64,000 nt of DNA from Streptomyces sp. ISL-43 (GTDB taxonomy: Bacteria; Actinomycetota; Actinomycetes; Streptomycetales; Streptomycetaceae), in the NCBI RefSeq assembly GCF_018614195.1, contig NZ_JAGGOT010000002.1, forward strand, positions 1 to 64,000. The letters run 5' to 3'. This document shows, piece after piece, positions 1-8,385 of the stretch (positions are counted from its first letter, which is position 1; the number at the start of each line of letters is the position of its first letter). A program made the translations under genes and the position numbers. Under the pieces are notes generated by a model. That model saw only the letters and a program-made list of their open reading frames with translations, searched no databases and was not told where the DNA came from.

Positions 1-9
1 GCTCAGTCT

Positions 10-1029
10 CTAGGAACGGTTGTGGGCGTAGACCAGCCGGCGCCCGGCGTGCTCGGTGGCGAAGACACCGCTCGACCAGCCCGGGCCGGAGCCCGTCTTG
101 CCCCAGACCGTGGTGCCGGCCGTGTCGAAGCGCATCAGGCCGCCCGCGCTGAAGCATGCCTTCGGTGACAGGCAGGTGTTCTGCGGGGCGTTCGGCACGT
201 CGGGGACCTCGTACAGGTGCCGCTGCTGGGCGGGGGGCAGCAGCCGGCCGCCCAGCAGCGCCGTGATGAAGCGGTCCAGGTCCGCCGCGGTCGAGACCAG
301 GCCGCCCTCCGCCCAGAACCAGGCCATCCTCGGATCCGCCGACAGCCGGGTCTGGCGCAGGCCCAGGGGGCGCAGGACGTGGCGCTGCAGCTCCTGCTCG
401 TAGGTCCGGCCGGATATCCGCTCCACGAGCAGGCCGGCGACGAAGCTGTTCAGCCCGTTGTACTGCTGGACGGTGCCGGGGGCGGGTATGCGGTCCGGGC
501 GGGTGGCCGCGTCCGCCGCGAACGAGGCGAGCAGCACGGCGCGCGGCTCGGCTGGGCCTCCCTCGACGGGCGGCAGGTCACTGGTGTGGTCCATGAGCTG
601 CCGTACGGTCACTTCGGCGTACGCGGCGGGGATCAGGTCGGGCAGATAGCGGCGCACCGGCGCGTCGATCGCTATGCGGTGCTCGGCGGCGAGCCGCAGC
701 ACCAGGGTGTTGGTGAATATCTTGGTCACGCTGCCGACCGGCAGCTCCGCGTCCGCGGCCACCGGCCCGGCGGTCCCGGTCCACGGCGTGCGCAGCCCCT
801 CACCGGACACCCGCGCCAGGGCCCCCCGCGAGACCTCGTCGGGCAGCCGGGCCAGCAGCGCCCGCAGGGCGGCGGGGTCGTGAGCGGCCGCCCGCTCGGC
901 GCGGGCCGAGGACGCGGCGGACACGACGGGCGCGGCGAAGGCGGCCGGGGCGCCCACGCCGACGGTGAGAGCAGCCAAGGCGATGCCGGCGACGGCGATC
1001 CGGTGGACGGTGCGGGGACGTGCGTTCAT
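10..1029 (-). CDS. Secreted serine hydrolase (beta-lactamase / D,D-peptidase family)
   Basis: Predicted 339-residue exported serine hydrolase of the class C beta-lactamase / D-alanyl-D-alanine carboxypeptidase fold, likely acting on cell-wall peptides or an unknown ester or amide outside the membrane. The ATG at 1029 is chosen because it begins a classic signal peptide: basic MNARPRTVHR, a hydrophobic stretch and an Ala-rich cleavage region. A longer frame upstream is Arg/Gly-rich and looks non-coding. The active-site SxxK box is SVTK (Ser100, Lys103), the second box reads YNG where YxN is usual, and a KTG box lies near residue 311. The gene ends close to the window edge but is complete. Its true substrate cannot be read from sequence. 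Confidence 0.85.
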   Translation of the reverse strand: MNARPRTVHRIAVAGIALAALTVGVGAPAAFAAPVVSAASSARAERAAAHDPAALRALLARLPDEVSRGALARVSGEGLRTPWTGTAGPVAADAELPVGSVTKIFTNTLVLRLAAEHRIAIDAPVRRYLPDLIPAAYAEVTVRQLMDHTSDLPPVEGGPAEPRAVLLASFAADAATRPDRIPAPGTVQQYNGLNSFVAGLLVERISGRTYEQELQRHVLRPLGLRQTRLSADPRMAWFWAEGGLVSTAADLDRFITALLGGRLLPPAQQRHLYEVPDVPNAPQNTCLSPKACFSAGGLMRFDTAGTTVWGKTGSGPGWSSGVFATEHAGRRLVYAHNRS

Positions 1030-1179
1030 CGGTGGCTCCTGGAGAAGGACGACTCGGCGGGCTCTGACACCAACTCTCCGCCACCCTCCGGACGTTGCCC
1101 ATCGGTGATCACCCTGACCGGACCCCGAAGCCACCCCGACGCGGACCGCCCCGACCCTGGGGGCCTCCCCGTCAGGGCT

Positions 1180-1206
1180 CCCCCGGGCCCCCCGGGCCCC
1201 CCGGGC
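1180..1206. repeat. Three tandem copies of a 9-bp GC repeat
   Basis: The unit cccccgggc is repeated three times without interruption in the gap between the serine hydrolase start and the small gene at 1296. It can fold on itself and could stall polymerase, but no function is evident. Confidence 0.6.
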
Positions 1207-1295
1207 CCCTTGGACCCCCGGCTCATTCCGCCGCACCCGCCGGTCGCACCCGGCCCGCCACCCACGACCCGCCACCCACTACCCACCCGGCGCGG

Positions 1296-1523
1296 CTACA
1301 GGTACTCCCGCGCGAACTCCACCGCCCACTCGACCGCGGCCACGGGGATGGAGCCCGAGTGCGGGTCGACGGTGAGGCGGGCGGACTCCCAGTCCTGCTC
1401 GCGGTGGATGACGAAGACGGCCGGCGCCTCGGCGCCCTGCGGGGTGGCCAAGAACTCGATCGCCCGGTCGTCCCCGTCCGAACCGAGCGCCTCGATCACC
1501 ATGTCCCCGACCGTGAACTCCAC
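1296..1523 (-). CDS. Small conserved-looking protein of unknown function, 75 aa
   Basis: A 75-residue acidic protein not recognised as a named family. The GTG at 1523 is chosen because a GAGGGG ribosome binding site sits about 9 bases upstream and the clean protein begins there (VEFTVGDMVIEALG); the frame further upstream is Arg/Gly-rich and improbable. No signal peptide, membrane segment or metal motif is visible. The pattern of short hydrophobic strands and acidic turns suggests a compact globular protein. It is transcribed in the same direction as the serine hydrolase but is separated from it by about 270 bp. Confidence 0.6.
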   Translation of the reverse strand: MEFTVGDMVIEALGSDGDDRAIEFLATPQGAEAPAVFVIHREQDWESARLTVDPHSGSIPVAAVEWAVEFAREYL

Positions 1524-2002
1524 TGCCCCACCCCTCACGTCCTCGCGCCCTCGCGCCCTGATCGGTTCCGGCGCGGCGTCCCCCGGACGCGTGCGCACGC
1601 ACCACCCTCCATCGGGGCGGGCCGCGCCGCATGAGTGCGCGTACTCAGGCCCGTACTCACGCCCGCGCCGGGGCTCCCGCCAGTGCCCATGCCGTTCCCC
1701 GCCGTACCGTCCGCCTGCCGCGCCCCCGCCCTCCTTGATCACCGTCAGGCGCCGCGCACGCCGTACGCCGTCCGGGCAGGACCTGGAATCCGACAGGGTG
1801 ACGAGCGCAACACCGGTCCGGCCACCTCCCGCACCCCCACCCATTCCGCAGGCCGGAGCCACGCGCCGGCCCCCGTTTCCAAGGGCACTCGGCGCCCGCA
1901 CCCAAGCATTACGCGAAAGGGGACATATCGGTCCACCGTCCACTCCTCGGATCCGGGGCAAATACCCGAGCGCGCCCGCATCCGGCCCCGTAAGCTCCCG
2001 TC
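1524..2002. other. Intergenic region without a supported gene
   Basis: About 480 bp between the divergent small gene and the aminotransferase. Frames crossing it are Pro/Arg/Ala-rich shadows without ribosome binding sites. It must hold the promoters for both flanking genes, but no convincing -35/-10 pair was found. Confidence 0.5.
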
Positions 2003-3214
2003 ATGCAGGTGATCCAGTCAACGAAACTCGCCAATGTCTGCTACGAAATCCGCGGCCCCGTGCTCGAAGAGGCCATGCGACTCGAAGCAGCAGGTCATCG
2101 CATCCTCAAGCTCAACACCGGCAACCCCGCGGCCTTCGGCTTCGACTGCCCGCCGGAGATCCTTGAGGACATGCTCCGCAACCTGGGCAACGCCCACGGC
2201 TACGGGGACGCGAAGGGGCTGCTCTCGGCGCGCCGCGCGGTGATGCAGCACTACCAGACCAAGGGCATCGACCTGAACGTCGAGGACATCTACCTCGGCA
2301 ACGGCGTCTCCGAGCTGATCCAGATGTCGATGCAGGCGCTGCTCGACGACGGCGACGAGGTCCTGGTGCCCGCACCGGACTACCCGCTGTGGACCGCCTC
2401 CGTATCGCTGGCCGGCGGCACCGCCGTGCACTACCGGTGCGACGAGCAGTCCGACTGGATGCCGGACCTCGCGGACATCGAGCGCAAGGTCACCGACCGC
2501 ACCCGCGCGATCGTGATCATCAACCCGAACAACCCGACCGGCGCCGTCTACGACGACGAGATGCTGCGCGGGCTGACGGACATCGCCCGCCGCCACAACC
2601 TGATCGTGTGCTCGGACGAGATCTACGACCGGATCCTCTACGACGGCACCACGCACACGAACACCGCCGCCATCGCCCCGGACCTGCTGACGCTCACCTT
2701 CAACGGGCTGTCCAAGAACTACCGCGTCGCCGGCTACCGGGCCGGCTGGATGGCGGTCTGCGGCCCCAAGAAGAACGCGTCCTCGTACATCGAGGGCCTG
2801 ACGATCCTGGCGAACATGCGGCTCTGCGCCAACATGCCCGCCCAGCACGCCATCGCCACCGCCCTCGGCGGCCGGCAGTCGATCGTCGACCTGGTGCTTC
2901 CCGGCGGGCGGTTGCTCGAGCAGCGCGACACGGCCTACGACCTGCTGACCCGGATCCCCGGCATCACCTGCGTGAAGCCCAAGGGCGCGCTGTACCTCTT
3001 CCCCAAGCTGGACCCGTCCGTCTACAAGATCAAGGACGACCGGCAGATGGTCCTCGACCTGCTGCGCGAGGAGAAGATCATGGTCGTGCACGGCACTGGC
3101 TTCAACTGGCCCGACCCCGACCACTTCCGGATCGTGACCCTGCCGAACGCGAAGGACCTGGCCGACGCGGTGACCCGGATCGGGAACTTCCTCGACGGCT
3201 ACAGCCAGCCGTAG
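2003..3214 (+). CDS. alaA: PLP-dependent aminotransferase, AlaA type
   Basis: A 403-residue class I/II aminotransferase, probably making alanine from pyruvate and glutamate. It matches the Escherichia coli AlaA (YfbQ) subgroup closely along its whole length, as I recall that sequence: an N-terminal block around NVCYEIRGPV, the PAPDYPLW cofactor loop, NPNNPTGAVY, and the PLP-binding lysine in NGLSKNYR (about Lys238). The length equals that of the family. The ATG start gives the usual AlaA N-terminus. It stands alone, followed by a separate promoter-like element. The assignment to the AlaA subgroup is strong; exact amino-donor preference is inferred. Confidence 0.92.
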   Translation: MQVIQSTKLANVCYEIRGPVLEEAMRLEAAGHRILKLNTGNPAAFGFDCPPEILEDMLRNLGNAHGYGDAKGLLSARRAVMQHYQTKGIDLNVEDIYLGNGVSELIQMSMQALLDDGDEVLVPAPDYPLWTASVSLAGGTAVHYRCDEQSDWMPDLADIERKVTDRTRAIVIINPNNPTGAVYDDEMLRGLTDIARRHNLIVCSDEIYDRILYDGTTHTNTAAIAPDLLTLTFNGLSKNYRVAGYRAGWMAVCGPKKNASSYIEGLTILANMRLCANMPAQHAIATALGGRQSIVDLVLPGGRLLEQRDTAYDLLTRIPGITCVKPKGALYLFPKLDPSVYKIKDDRQMVLDLLREEKIMVVHGTGFNWPDPDHFRIVTLPNAKDLADAVTRIGNFLDGYSQP

Positions 3215-3267
3215 GGGGCCTCGCGACGCCCTAGGGGTTGCGTCGACACGCACGAACAGGAATCAGC

Positions 3268-3296
3268 TCAACTTTAGAACGGATCCAATGTAGGAT
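3268..3296 (+). promoter_or_regulatory. Promoter-like element for the gene at 3326
   Basis: TCAACT (3268-3273), a 17-bp spacer and TAGGAT (3291-3296) resemble a principal-sigma promoter. It lies about 30 bp upstream of the ATG at 3326, which also has an AGGAGG ribosome binding site. Confidence 0.4.
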
Positions 3297-3325
3297 GGTC
3301 TCCTGACCACGCAGGAGGCCTCCGC

Positions 3326-3718
3326 ATGTACGAGCCGATTCGCACCAAGTCGGTCGACCCCCGCATGGGCGGCCACCGCACCGACTACCCCCGCAGCAGC
3401 CGTTCCGAAGCGCTGGACATCCAGCTCGCCGGTCACCTCGCCGCGCTGCTCACCGTCACCGACGAGCTCGGCCTCGACGAGGCCGCGGCCCGTATCGCCG
3501 TCGAGGTGGCCCGCCTGCGCGGCGCGCAGCCCACGCGCGCGCCCCGGAGTCCCGGCCACGACGCCGAGGCCGCCTCCTCGCTGCACCAGCGCGCCCACGA
3601 CCTCGCCGCCCGCGCCCTGCTCGTCGCCGCGTCCCGCGCCGACACCACGGTCGCGATCCTCGCCGCCGAGCGCATGGACGCGCACGCCGCCGCGCTCGAC
3701 CTCGTCGGCGCCCACTGA
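3326..3718 (+). CDS. Hypothetical helical protein, 130 aa
   Basis: A 130-residue protein of unknown function, apparently cytoplasmic and almost wholly helical: Ala/Leu-rich stretches with regularly spaced charges (QLAGHLAALLTVTDEL and later DLAARALLVAASR). There is no signal peptide or membrane segment. The start is fixed by AGGAGG about 8 bases before the ATG and by the promoter-like element just upstream. The N-terminus is Arg/Pro-rich and probably disordered. It is monocistronic: a short hairpin follows and the next gene is convergent. No named family was recognised. Confidence 0.7.
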   Translation: MYEPIRTKSVDPRMGGHRTDYPRSSRSEALDIQLAGHLAALLTVTDELGLDEAAARIAVEVARLRGAQPTRAPRSPGHDAEAASSLHQRAHDLAARALLVAASRADTTVAILAAERMDAHAAALDLVGAH

Positions 3719-3737
3719 CGGCCCCGGTCCGGGGCCG
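3719..3737. terminator. GC hairpin after the 130-aa gene
   Basis: The inverted repeat cggccccgg / ccggggccg follows directly on the stop codon. It has no T-run, which is usual for Streptomyces terminators, and lies between convergent genes. Confidence 0.45.
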
Positions 3738-3902
3738 CGGAGGCTCCGGACCGGGTGCCCTTTCCCCGCGGCGCCGAAGCCGCGACGCACCACCGCCCTG
3801 CGGCGCTGAACCCGCACCCGCCCCTGCCCCGCGGCGGCGAAGCCGCAACCCGCCTCACTCCCCCGCCCGGCGGATGAACCCCGCGCGGCGGGGCCTGGCG
3901 AC

Positions 3903-4364
3903 CTACGGGGCCAGGGTGAAGTCGGCGGCGGCGATACCGCACCAGGGGACCGTGGCCGGGGGCCAGACCGGCCCGAGTGCCTCGGCGCGCTCCGTCGCGG
4001 CCGGGGGGACACCAGGGATCCTCACCAGCGCCTGGGGGCCCCCGGCGACCGAGGCCGCCGGGCCCGGGGTCCGGCCCGCCCCAGCCGGATCCGCGTCCGG
4101 CTGCTCGCGGAACTCCACCGTGACGACGTAGGCCCCCTCGCCCGGGAAACGGTTCACCGCCTCGACCGAGGCCGTCACCCGCCGACTTGCCGGATCGATT
4201 CGGCAGTCCGTGATCCGTACGTCCTCCCACGCGGCCCCGGCCGGCCGCTCGGCCGGCGCGCCGCCGGCCCATACGTACAGCCCCAGCGGGGCGAAGACCA
4301 GCAGTCCCGCCACGACCACCAGGGCGACCAGCCAGCCCTGCCATTTCAACGCACTCACGCCCAT
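3903..4364 (-). CDS. Membrane-anchored hypothetical protein, 153 aa
   Basis: Predicted single-pass membrane protein with an extracytoplasmic domain. The ATG at 4364 is chosen over an upstream ATG because GGGAGGA lies 8 bases before it. Residues about 6-30 (WQGWLVALVVVAGLLVF and following) form the transmembrane anchor. The rest is a beta-rich domain with cysteines at DCRI and PWCGI that may pair outside the cell, interrupted by a Pro/Gly/Ala-rich loop. No enzyme motif was seen. It is convergent with the gene at 3326 and divergent from the operon that begins near 4500. Function unknown. Confidence 0.7.
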   Translation of the reverse strand: MGVSALKWQGWLVALVVVAGLLVFAPLGLYVWAGGAPAERPAGAAWEDVRITDCRIDPASRRVTASVEAVNRFPGEGAYVVTVEFREQPDADPAGAGRTPGPAASVAGGPQALVRIPGVPPAATERAEALGPVWPPATVPWCGIAAADFTLAP

Positions 4365-4501
4365 GGCACGATCCTCCCGGCCGCCCGCTCCGCTCACCAG
4401 CACCCACGGGCCCACACAGCATTTCGAAGTGGGACCGCCTGGTCACCTCCCGTTCACTCAACTCGGCGCGGAATGTGGGTTTCCGCGAGCACTCTGCACC
4501 C

Positions 4502-5581
4502 GTGAGACGCATCCTAGGAATCGCCCTGGCGGCCCTCCTGATCGGCGGCGTTACAGCCGTCATCGTCATGGGGGGCAAGAAGCCGGAGGGCACGGCAACG
4601 AAGACCGTGCGTGGCGTCATCGGTTCGGAGAAGTCCGAGTTCTTCCGCGACCCCGACGTCGTCAAGGCCCTTGCGGACAAGGGCTACACCGTGAAGGCGG
4701 AGACCTCGGGCTCCTGGGCGATGGACCAACTCGCCCTCAAGGAGTTCGACTTCGCCTTCCCCAGCAGCAGTGAACCCGCCAAGGAGATCGAGACGGCGGC
4801 CGGGGTGAAGGGAGCCCAGAACACCAAGCCCTTCTTCTCCCCGCTCGTCGTCATCGCCCGCTCCAACGCCGCCAAGGTCCTCGCCGACCACGGCCTCGTG
4901 AAGATGACCGGCAAGAACTCCGGCACGCTCCTCCTCGGCCCCTACCTGAAGGCCGCCGGCGAGGACAGGAAGTGGCAGGAGCTCCAGGGCGGGACCACCG
5001 CCTACCCCGAGCTGACCGGCACGGTGTTCATCAAGACCACCGACCCGGCCACCTCCAACTCGGGCGCGCTCTTCCTCGCCACCGCCTCGAACGTGGCCAA
5101 CAACTCGACCGTCGTCTCCGACGACGCCGGCATCGAGCGGACCGCGCCCCTGATGCGCAAGCTGATCTCCGTGCAGGGCGCCCTGGAGCCGAGCACCGAC
5201 GACCCCTTCCGGGCCTTCATCAGCGGCAGCGGCGAACCGCTCATCCTCGCCTACGAGTCCCAGGTGGCCAGCCTGCTCCTGCAGAAGCAGCCGCCGGACG
5301 ACATGGTGGTCCTCTACCCGGACACCACCGTCAACTCCCCGCACACCTTCGTGCCGATCAGCGAGAAGGCCAAGGAGCTCGGCGGCCTGCTGGCCACCGA
5401 CCCGAAGCTGCGCGAGCTCGCGATCCGCCACGGGTTCCGGCCGCAGGAGGGGGTGGCCGAGTTCACCGCCGCCACCGCGCCGCAGGCCGCGTACCTCAAC
5501 CCGGGCCTGACCGGCATCCGCCAGGTCGGCGCGCCGACCGTCAAGATCCTGATGGCGCTGGCCGCGCGCGCCAAGGGATAG
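4502..5581 (+). CDS. Membrane-anchored solute-binding-like protein, first gene of the TelA operon
   Basis: About 359 residues: an N-terminal hydrophobic segment (ILGIALAALLIGG) and then an extracytoplasmic domain that looks like a type 2 periplasmic binding fold. Points of likeness are a hinge-type TSNSGALFLA segment, a loop FAFPSSSEP and alternating strands and helices. The third protein of the same operon also carries a SNSG motif in a binding-protein domain, so the two are probably related. The start is uncertain: GTG at 4502 begins directly with the Arg-rich signal, while an in-frame ATG at 4475 would add nine residues; neither has a strong ribosome binding site. The ligand is unknown. 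Confidence 0.7.
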   Translation: MRRILGIALAALLIGGVTAVIVMGGKKPEGTATKTVRGVIGSEKSEFFRDPDVVKALADKGYTVKAETSGSWAMDQLALKEFDFAFPSSSEPAKEIETAAGVKGAQNTKPFFSPLVVIARSNAAKVLADHGLVKMTGKNSGTLLLGPYLKAAGEDRKWQELQGGTTAYPELTGTVFIKTTDPATSNSGALFLATASNVANNSTVVSDDAGIERTAPLMRKLISVQGALEPSTDDPFRAFISGSGEPLILAYESQVASLLLQKQPPDDMVVLYPDTTVNSPHTFVPISEKAKELGGLLATDPKLRELAIRHGFRPQEGVAEFTAATAPQAAYLNPGLTGIRQVGAPTVKILMALAARAKG

Positions 5582-5590
5582 GGGGACCAC

Positions 5591-6775
5591 ATGATGACAC
5601 CGACACCACCGCAGGACGGCCCGCTCGTCCTCACCGCTCCCGAGCCCGTCGCCCCCGTCAAGCGGGAGCAGGCCGCCGGCCTCGTACCGCTCCAGGACGG
5701 GGTGCGCGAGGAGATGGCCCGCCGGGCCGGGGAGTACGTCGGCTCGCTGGCCGGCATCGACAGCCGCTCCCCCGAGTTCGCGACCCGGATCGGGGAGATA
5801 GCGGGCCTCGGCTCCGCCGACATCCGGGGCGCCGCCCAGCAGTCCAACCGGATGCTGGAGCGGGCCGTACGCTCCCTCGGCTCGGACGGCGGCGGCGACG
5901 CCCAGGCCCGCGTCGCGACCTCACTGGTCGAACTGCGGCGCACCGTAGAGGACTTGGATCCGCGCGACACCCCGGCCAAGGGGGTCCGCAAGTTCCTCTC
6001 CAAGCTGCCAGGCGGCAACAAGCTCCAGGACCACGTGGCCAAGTACGCCTCCTCGCAGACCACCCTCAACCGGATCGTCGGCGCGCTGCGCGGCGGCCAG
6101 GACGAACTGCGCCGTGACAACGCCGCCCTGCACACCGAGCGCGCCCGCCTGTGGGAGACCATGGGCAAGCTCCAGGAGTACGCGGTGCTCACCGAGGCCC
6201 TGGACGCGGCCGTGGAGCAGCGGATCGCCGGGCAGGCCGACGCGCGGCAGGCGGACGCGCTGCGCGTGGACGTGCTGTTCCCCGTGCGGCAGAAGCACCA
6301 GGACCTGCTGACCCAGTTGGCCGTCTGCGCGCAGGGCTACCTGGCGATGGACGTGGTCCGGCGCAACAACGACGAGCTGATCAAGGGCGTCGACCGGGCC
6401 GCGACCACGACGGTGTCCGCGCTGCGGATCGCCGTGATGCTGGCCTCGGCGCTCGACAGCCAGAAGAAGGTGATCGAGCAGATCAACACCCTGCGCGACA
6501 CCACCGAGGACCTGATCCGGGGCAACGCGGAAATGCTGGCCACGCAGAGCGGGGAGATCCAACGGATCGCCGCCGACCCGGCGGTCGGGGCGGAGACGCT
6601 GCGGACGGCCTTCGCCCAGATCTACAAGACGCTGGACGCGATCGACACCTTCAAGGCGCAGGCCACCGAGAACATGGCGGCCACCGTGGAGTCCCTGACC
6701 GGCGAGCTCCAGAACGCCTCGGCCTACCTGGCGCGCACCCGCACCGCGAGCGCCCTGGAAGGCGGCGACCGATGA
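5591..6775 (+). CDS. telA: TelA-family (toxic anion resistance) protein
   Basis: A 394-residue cytoplasmic, mostly alpha-helical protein of the TelA family. Family hallmarks are the LPGGNKLQDHV segment, a long central helix with RLWETMGKLQEY, the conserved VLFPVRQKHQDLLTQL block, and the C-terminal helices with QINTLRDTTEDLIRGN. Family members are linked to tellurite and other membrane-associated stress, but the biochemical activity is not settled. Start ATG at 5591 follows GGGGGA; a second ATG is immediately adjacent. It sits 9 bp after the binding-protein gene and its TGA overlaps the ATG of the next gene (ATGA), so translation is probably coupled. Confidence 0.88.
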   Translation: MMTPTPPQDGPLVLTAPEPVAPVKREQAAGLVPLQDGVREEMARRAGEYVGSLAGIDSRSPEFATRIGEIAGLGSADIRGAAQQSNRMLERAVRSLGSDGGGDAQARVATSLVELRRTVEDLDPRDTPAKGVRKFLSKLPGGNKLQDHVAKYASSQTTLNRIVGALRGGQDELRRDNAALHTERARLWETMGKLQEYAVLTEALDAAVEQRIAGQADARQADALRVDVLFPVRQKHQDLLTQLAVCAQGYLAMDVVRRNNDELIKGVDRAATTTVSALRIAVMLASALDSQKKVIEQINTLRDTTEDLIRGNAEMLATQSGEIQRIAADPAVGAETLRTAFAQIYKTLDAIDTFKAQATENMAATVESLTGELQNASAYLARTRTASALEGGDR

Positions 6776-8385
6776 GCATCCGCAGCGCTGTGATCCGCAG
6801 ACGGCTCGCCGCGGCGGTGGCGCTCGCCGCCACCCTGCTCGGGGCGAGCGCGTGCATGGCCCAAAAGCATCCGGACCGGCCGGAGCGGTCGGTGTACCAG
6901 GAGGGCAAGCTGCGCGTGCTGGCCTCCAGCGAACTGTCCGACATGGACGAGGTGTTGAAGGCGGCGAAGACCGCCACCGGGGTCGGCGTGGAGCTGACCT
7001 TGTCGGGCACCCTCGACGCGGTCGAGCAGATCGCCTCCGGCAAGGCGGACGGAAAGTACGACGCCGTCTGGCTCTCCTCCAACGACTACGTGCGGCTGCG
7101 GCCCGAGGCGGCGGGGAAGCTGTCGAGCGAGACCCCGGTGATGTCCTCGCCCGTCGCCGTCGGCGTGAAGCCGCAGGCGCTGGCCCGGCTGGGCTGGAAG
7201 CCCGGGGAGGTCACCTGGTCGGCGGTGCACGAGGCCGTGGCCGCCGGGAAGCTGACGTACGGGATGGCCGATCCGGTGCGCTCCAACTCCGGCTTCTCCG
7301 CGCTGATATCCGTCGCCTCGGGGCTCTCGGGGGCACAGGCGGCGCTGACCGACGCGGACGTGGCGAAGGCGCAGCCGAAGCTGAAGGAGTTCTTCGCCGG
7401 GCAGAAGCTGACCTCGGGCTCCTCGGGCTGGCTGGCGGCCGCGTACACCAAGCGCGGGGACGTCGACGCGCTCGTGAACTACGAGTCGGTGCTGCTGTCC
7501 ATGAACCGGGACGCGAAGACGGACCTGACGGTGATCCGGCCGCTCGACGGCGTGGTCACCGCCCACTACCCGCTGACCCTGCTGACCTCGGCCCCGGCCG
7601 GGGCCCGCGAGTCGGGGCGGGTGCTGACCGACCACCTGCGCGGCGCCGAGGCCCAGAAGGCGATCACCGAGAAGACCTTCCGGCGGCCCGTCGCGGCCGG
7701 GGTGACCCCGGCCGCCGGGCTGAACGCGGACAAGCGGCGCGAGCTGCCCTTCCCGGGCACCCGGTCGGTCGCGGACGGGCTGCTGGCCAGTTACGAGAAC
7801 GAGCTGCGCCGGCCCTCGCGCACGGTGTACGTCCTGGACACCTCGGGCTCGATGGCCGAGGGGGACCGGATCGGGCGGCTGAAGGCGGCGCTCACCGACC
7901 TGACGGGGAGCGGGACTTCGGGGACCGGGCACCGGTTCCGGGACCGCGAGGAGGTGACGCTGCTGCCCTTCGGCGACAAGGTGAAGAAGGTACTGACGCA
8001 CGTGGTCGAGCCGGGAAATCCGGGACCGGCCCTGGACGCGATCCGGGGTGACGTGAAGTCGCTGCAGCCGGAGGGGGGTACGGCCGTGTACGGCAGTCTG
8101 AAGGCCGCGTACCAGCACCTGGGGCAGGGCAACGGGGACGCCTTCACCTCGATCGTGCTGATGACCGACGGGAAGAGCGGCGACCGGGCGAAGGACTTCG
8201 ACGCCTTCTACGCGGGGCTGCCGGAGGCGCGGAAGCGCACGCCGGTCTTCGCGGTGCTGTTCGGCGACTCGGACCGCGAGGAGCTCACCCACATCACCGA
8301 ACTGACCGGCGGCCGGCTCTTCGACGCCACCGACGGCAACGGTTCCCTGGACGGCGCCTTCGAGGAGATCCGTGGCTACCAGTAG
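6772..8385 (+). CDS. Lipoprotein with solute-binding and von Willebrand factor A domains
   Basis: A 537-residue predicted lipoprotein. Residues 1-25 form a signal ending in LLGASAC, a plausible lipobox. Residues about 40-340 resemble a type 2 solute-binding domain (VRSNSGFSALI hinge-like motif). Residues about 345-535 form a VWA domain with the metal-ion-dependent adhesion site: DTSGSM, a GTA-type threonine loop (PEGGTAVYG) and LMTDGKSGD. The start ATG overlaps the TGA of telA (ATGA), the frame is unambiguous, and the last 14 bp overlap the next gene. The fusion of a ligand-binding module to a VWA protein-interaction module points to an extracellular sensor or assembly factor working with TelA on the inner side; that is inference. 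Confidence 0.85.
   Translation: MSIRSAVIRRRLAAAVALAATLLGASACMAQKHPDRPERSVYQEGKLRVLASSELSDMDEVLKAAKTATGVGVELTLSGTLDAVEQIASGKADGKYDAVWLSSNDYVRLRPEAAGKLSSETPVMSSPVAVGVKPQALARLGWKPGEVTWSAVHEAVAAGKLTYGMADPVRSNSGFSALISVASGLSGAQAALTDADVAKAQPKLKEFFAGQKLTSGSSGWLAAAYTKRGDVDALVNYESVLLSMNRDAKTDLTVIRPLDGVVTAHYPLTLLTSAPAGARESGRVLTDHLRGAEAQKAITEKTFRRPVAAGVTPAAGLNADKRRELPFPGTRSVADGLLASYENELRRPSRTVYVLDTSGSMAEGDRIGRLKAALTDLTGSGTSGTGHRFRDREEVTLLPFGDKVKKVLTHVVEPGNPGPALDAIRGDVKSLQPEGGTAVYGSLKAAYQHLGQGNGDAFTSIVLMTDGKSGDRAKDFDAFYAGLPEARKRTPVFAVLFGDSDREELTHITELTGGRLFDATDGNGSLDGAFEEIRGYQ

Noticed and set aside
1180..1206. GC-rich 9-bp tandem repeat as a regulatory array
   Set aside because: Three units of simple C/G sequence in a GC-rich gap; no partner site or regulator nearby supports a function.
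217..2166. 649-codon plus-strand open frame
   Set aside because: Runs antisense to a serine hydrolase and the small gene and overlaps the start of alaA; low-complexity Pro/Arg translation.
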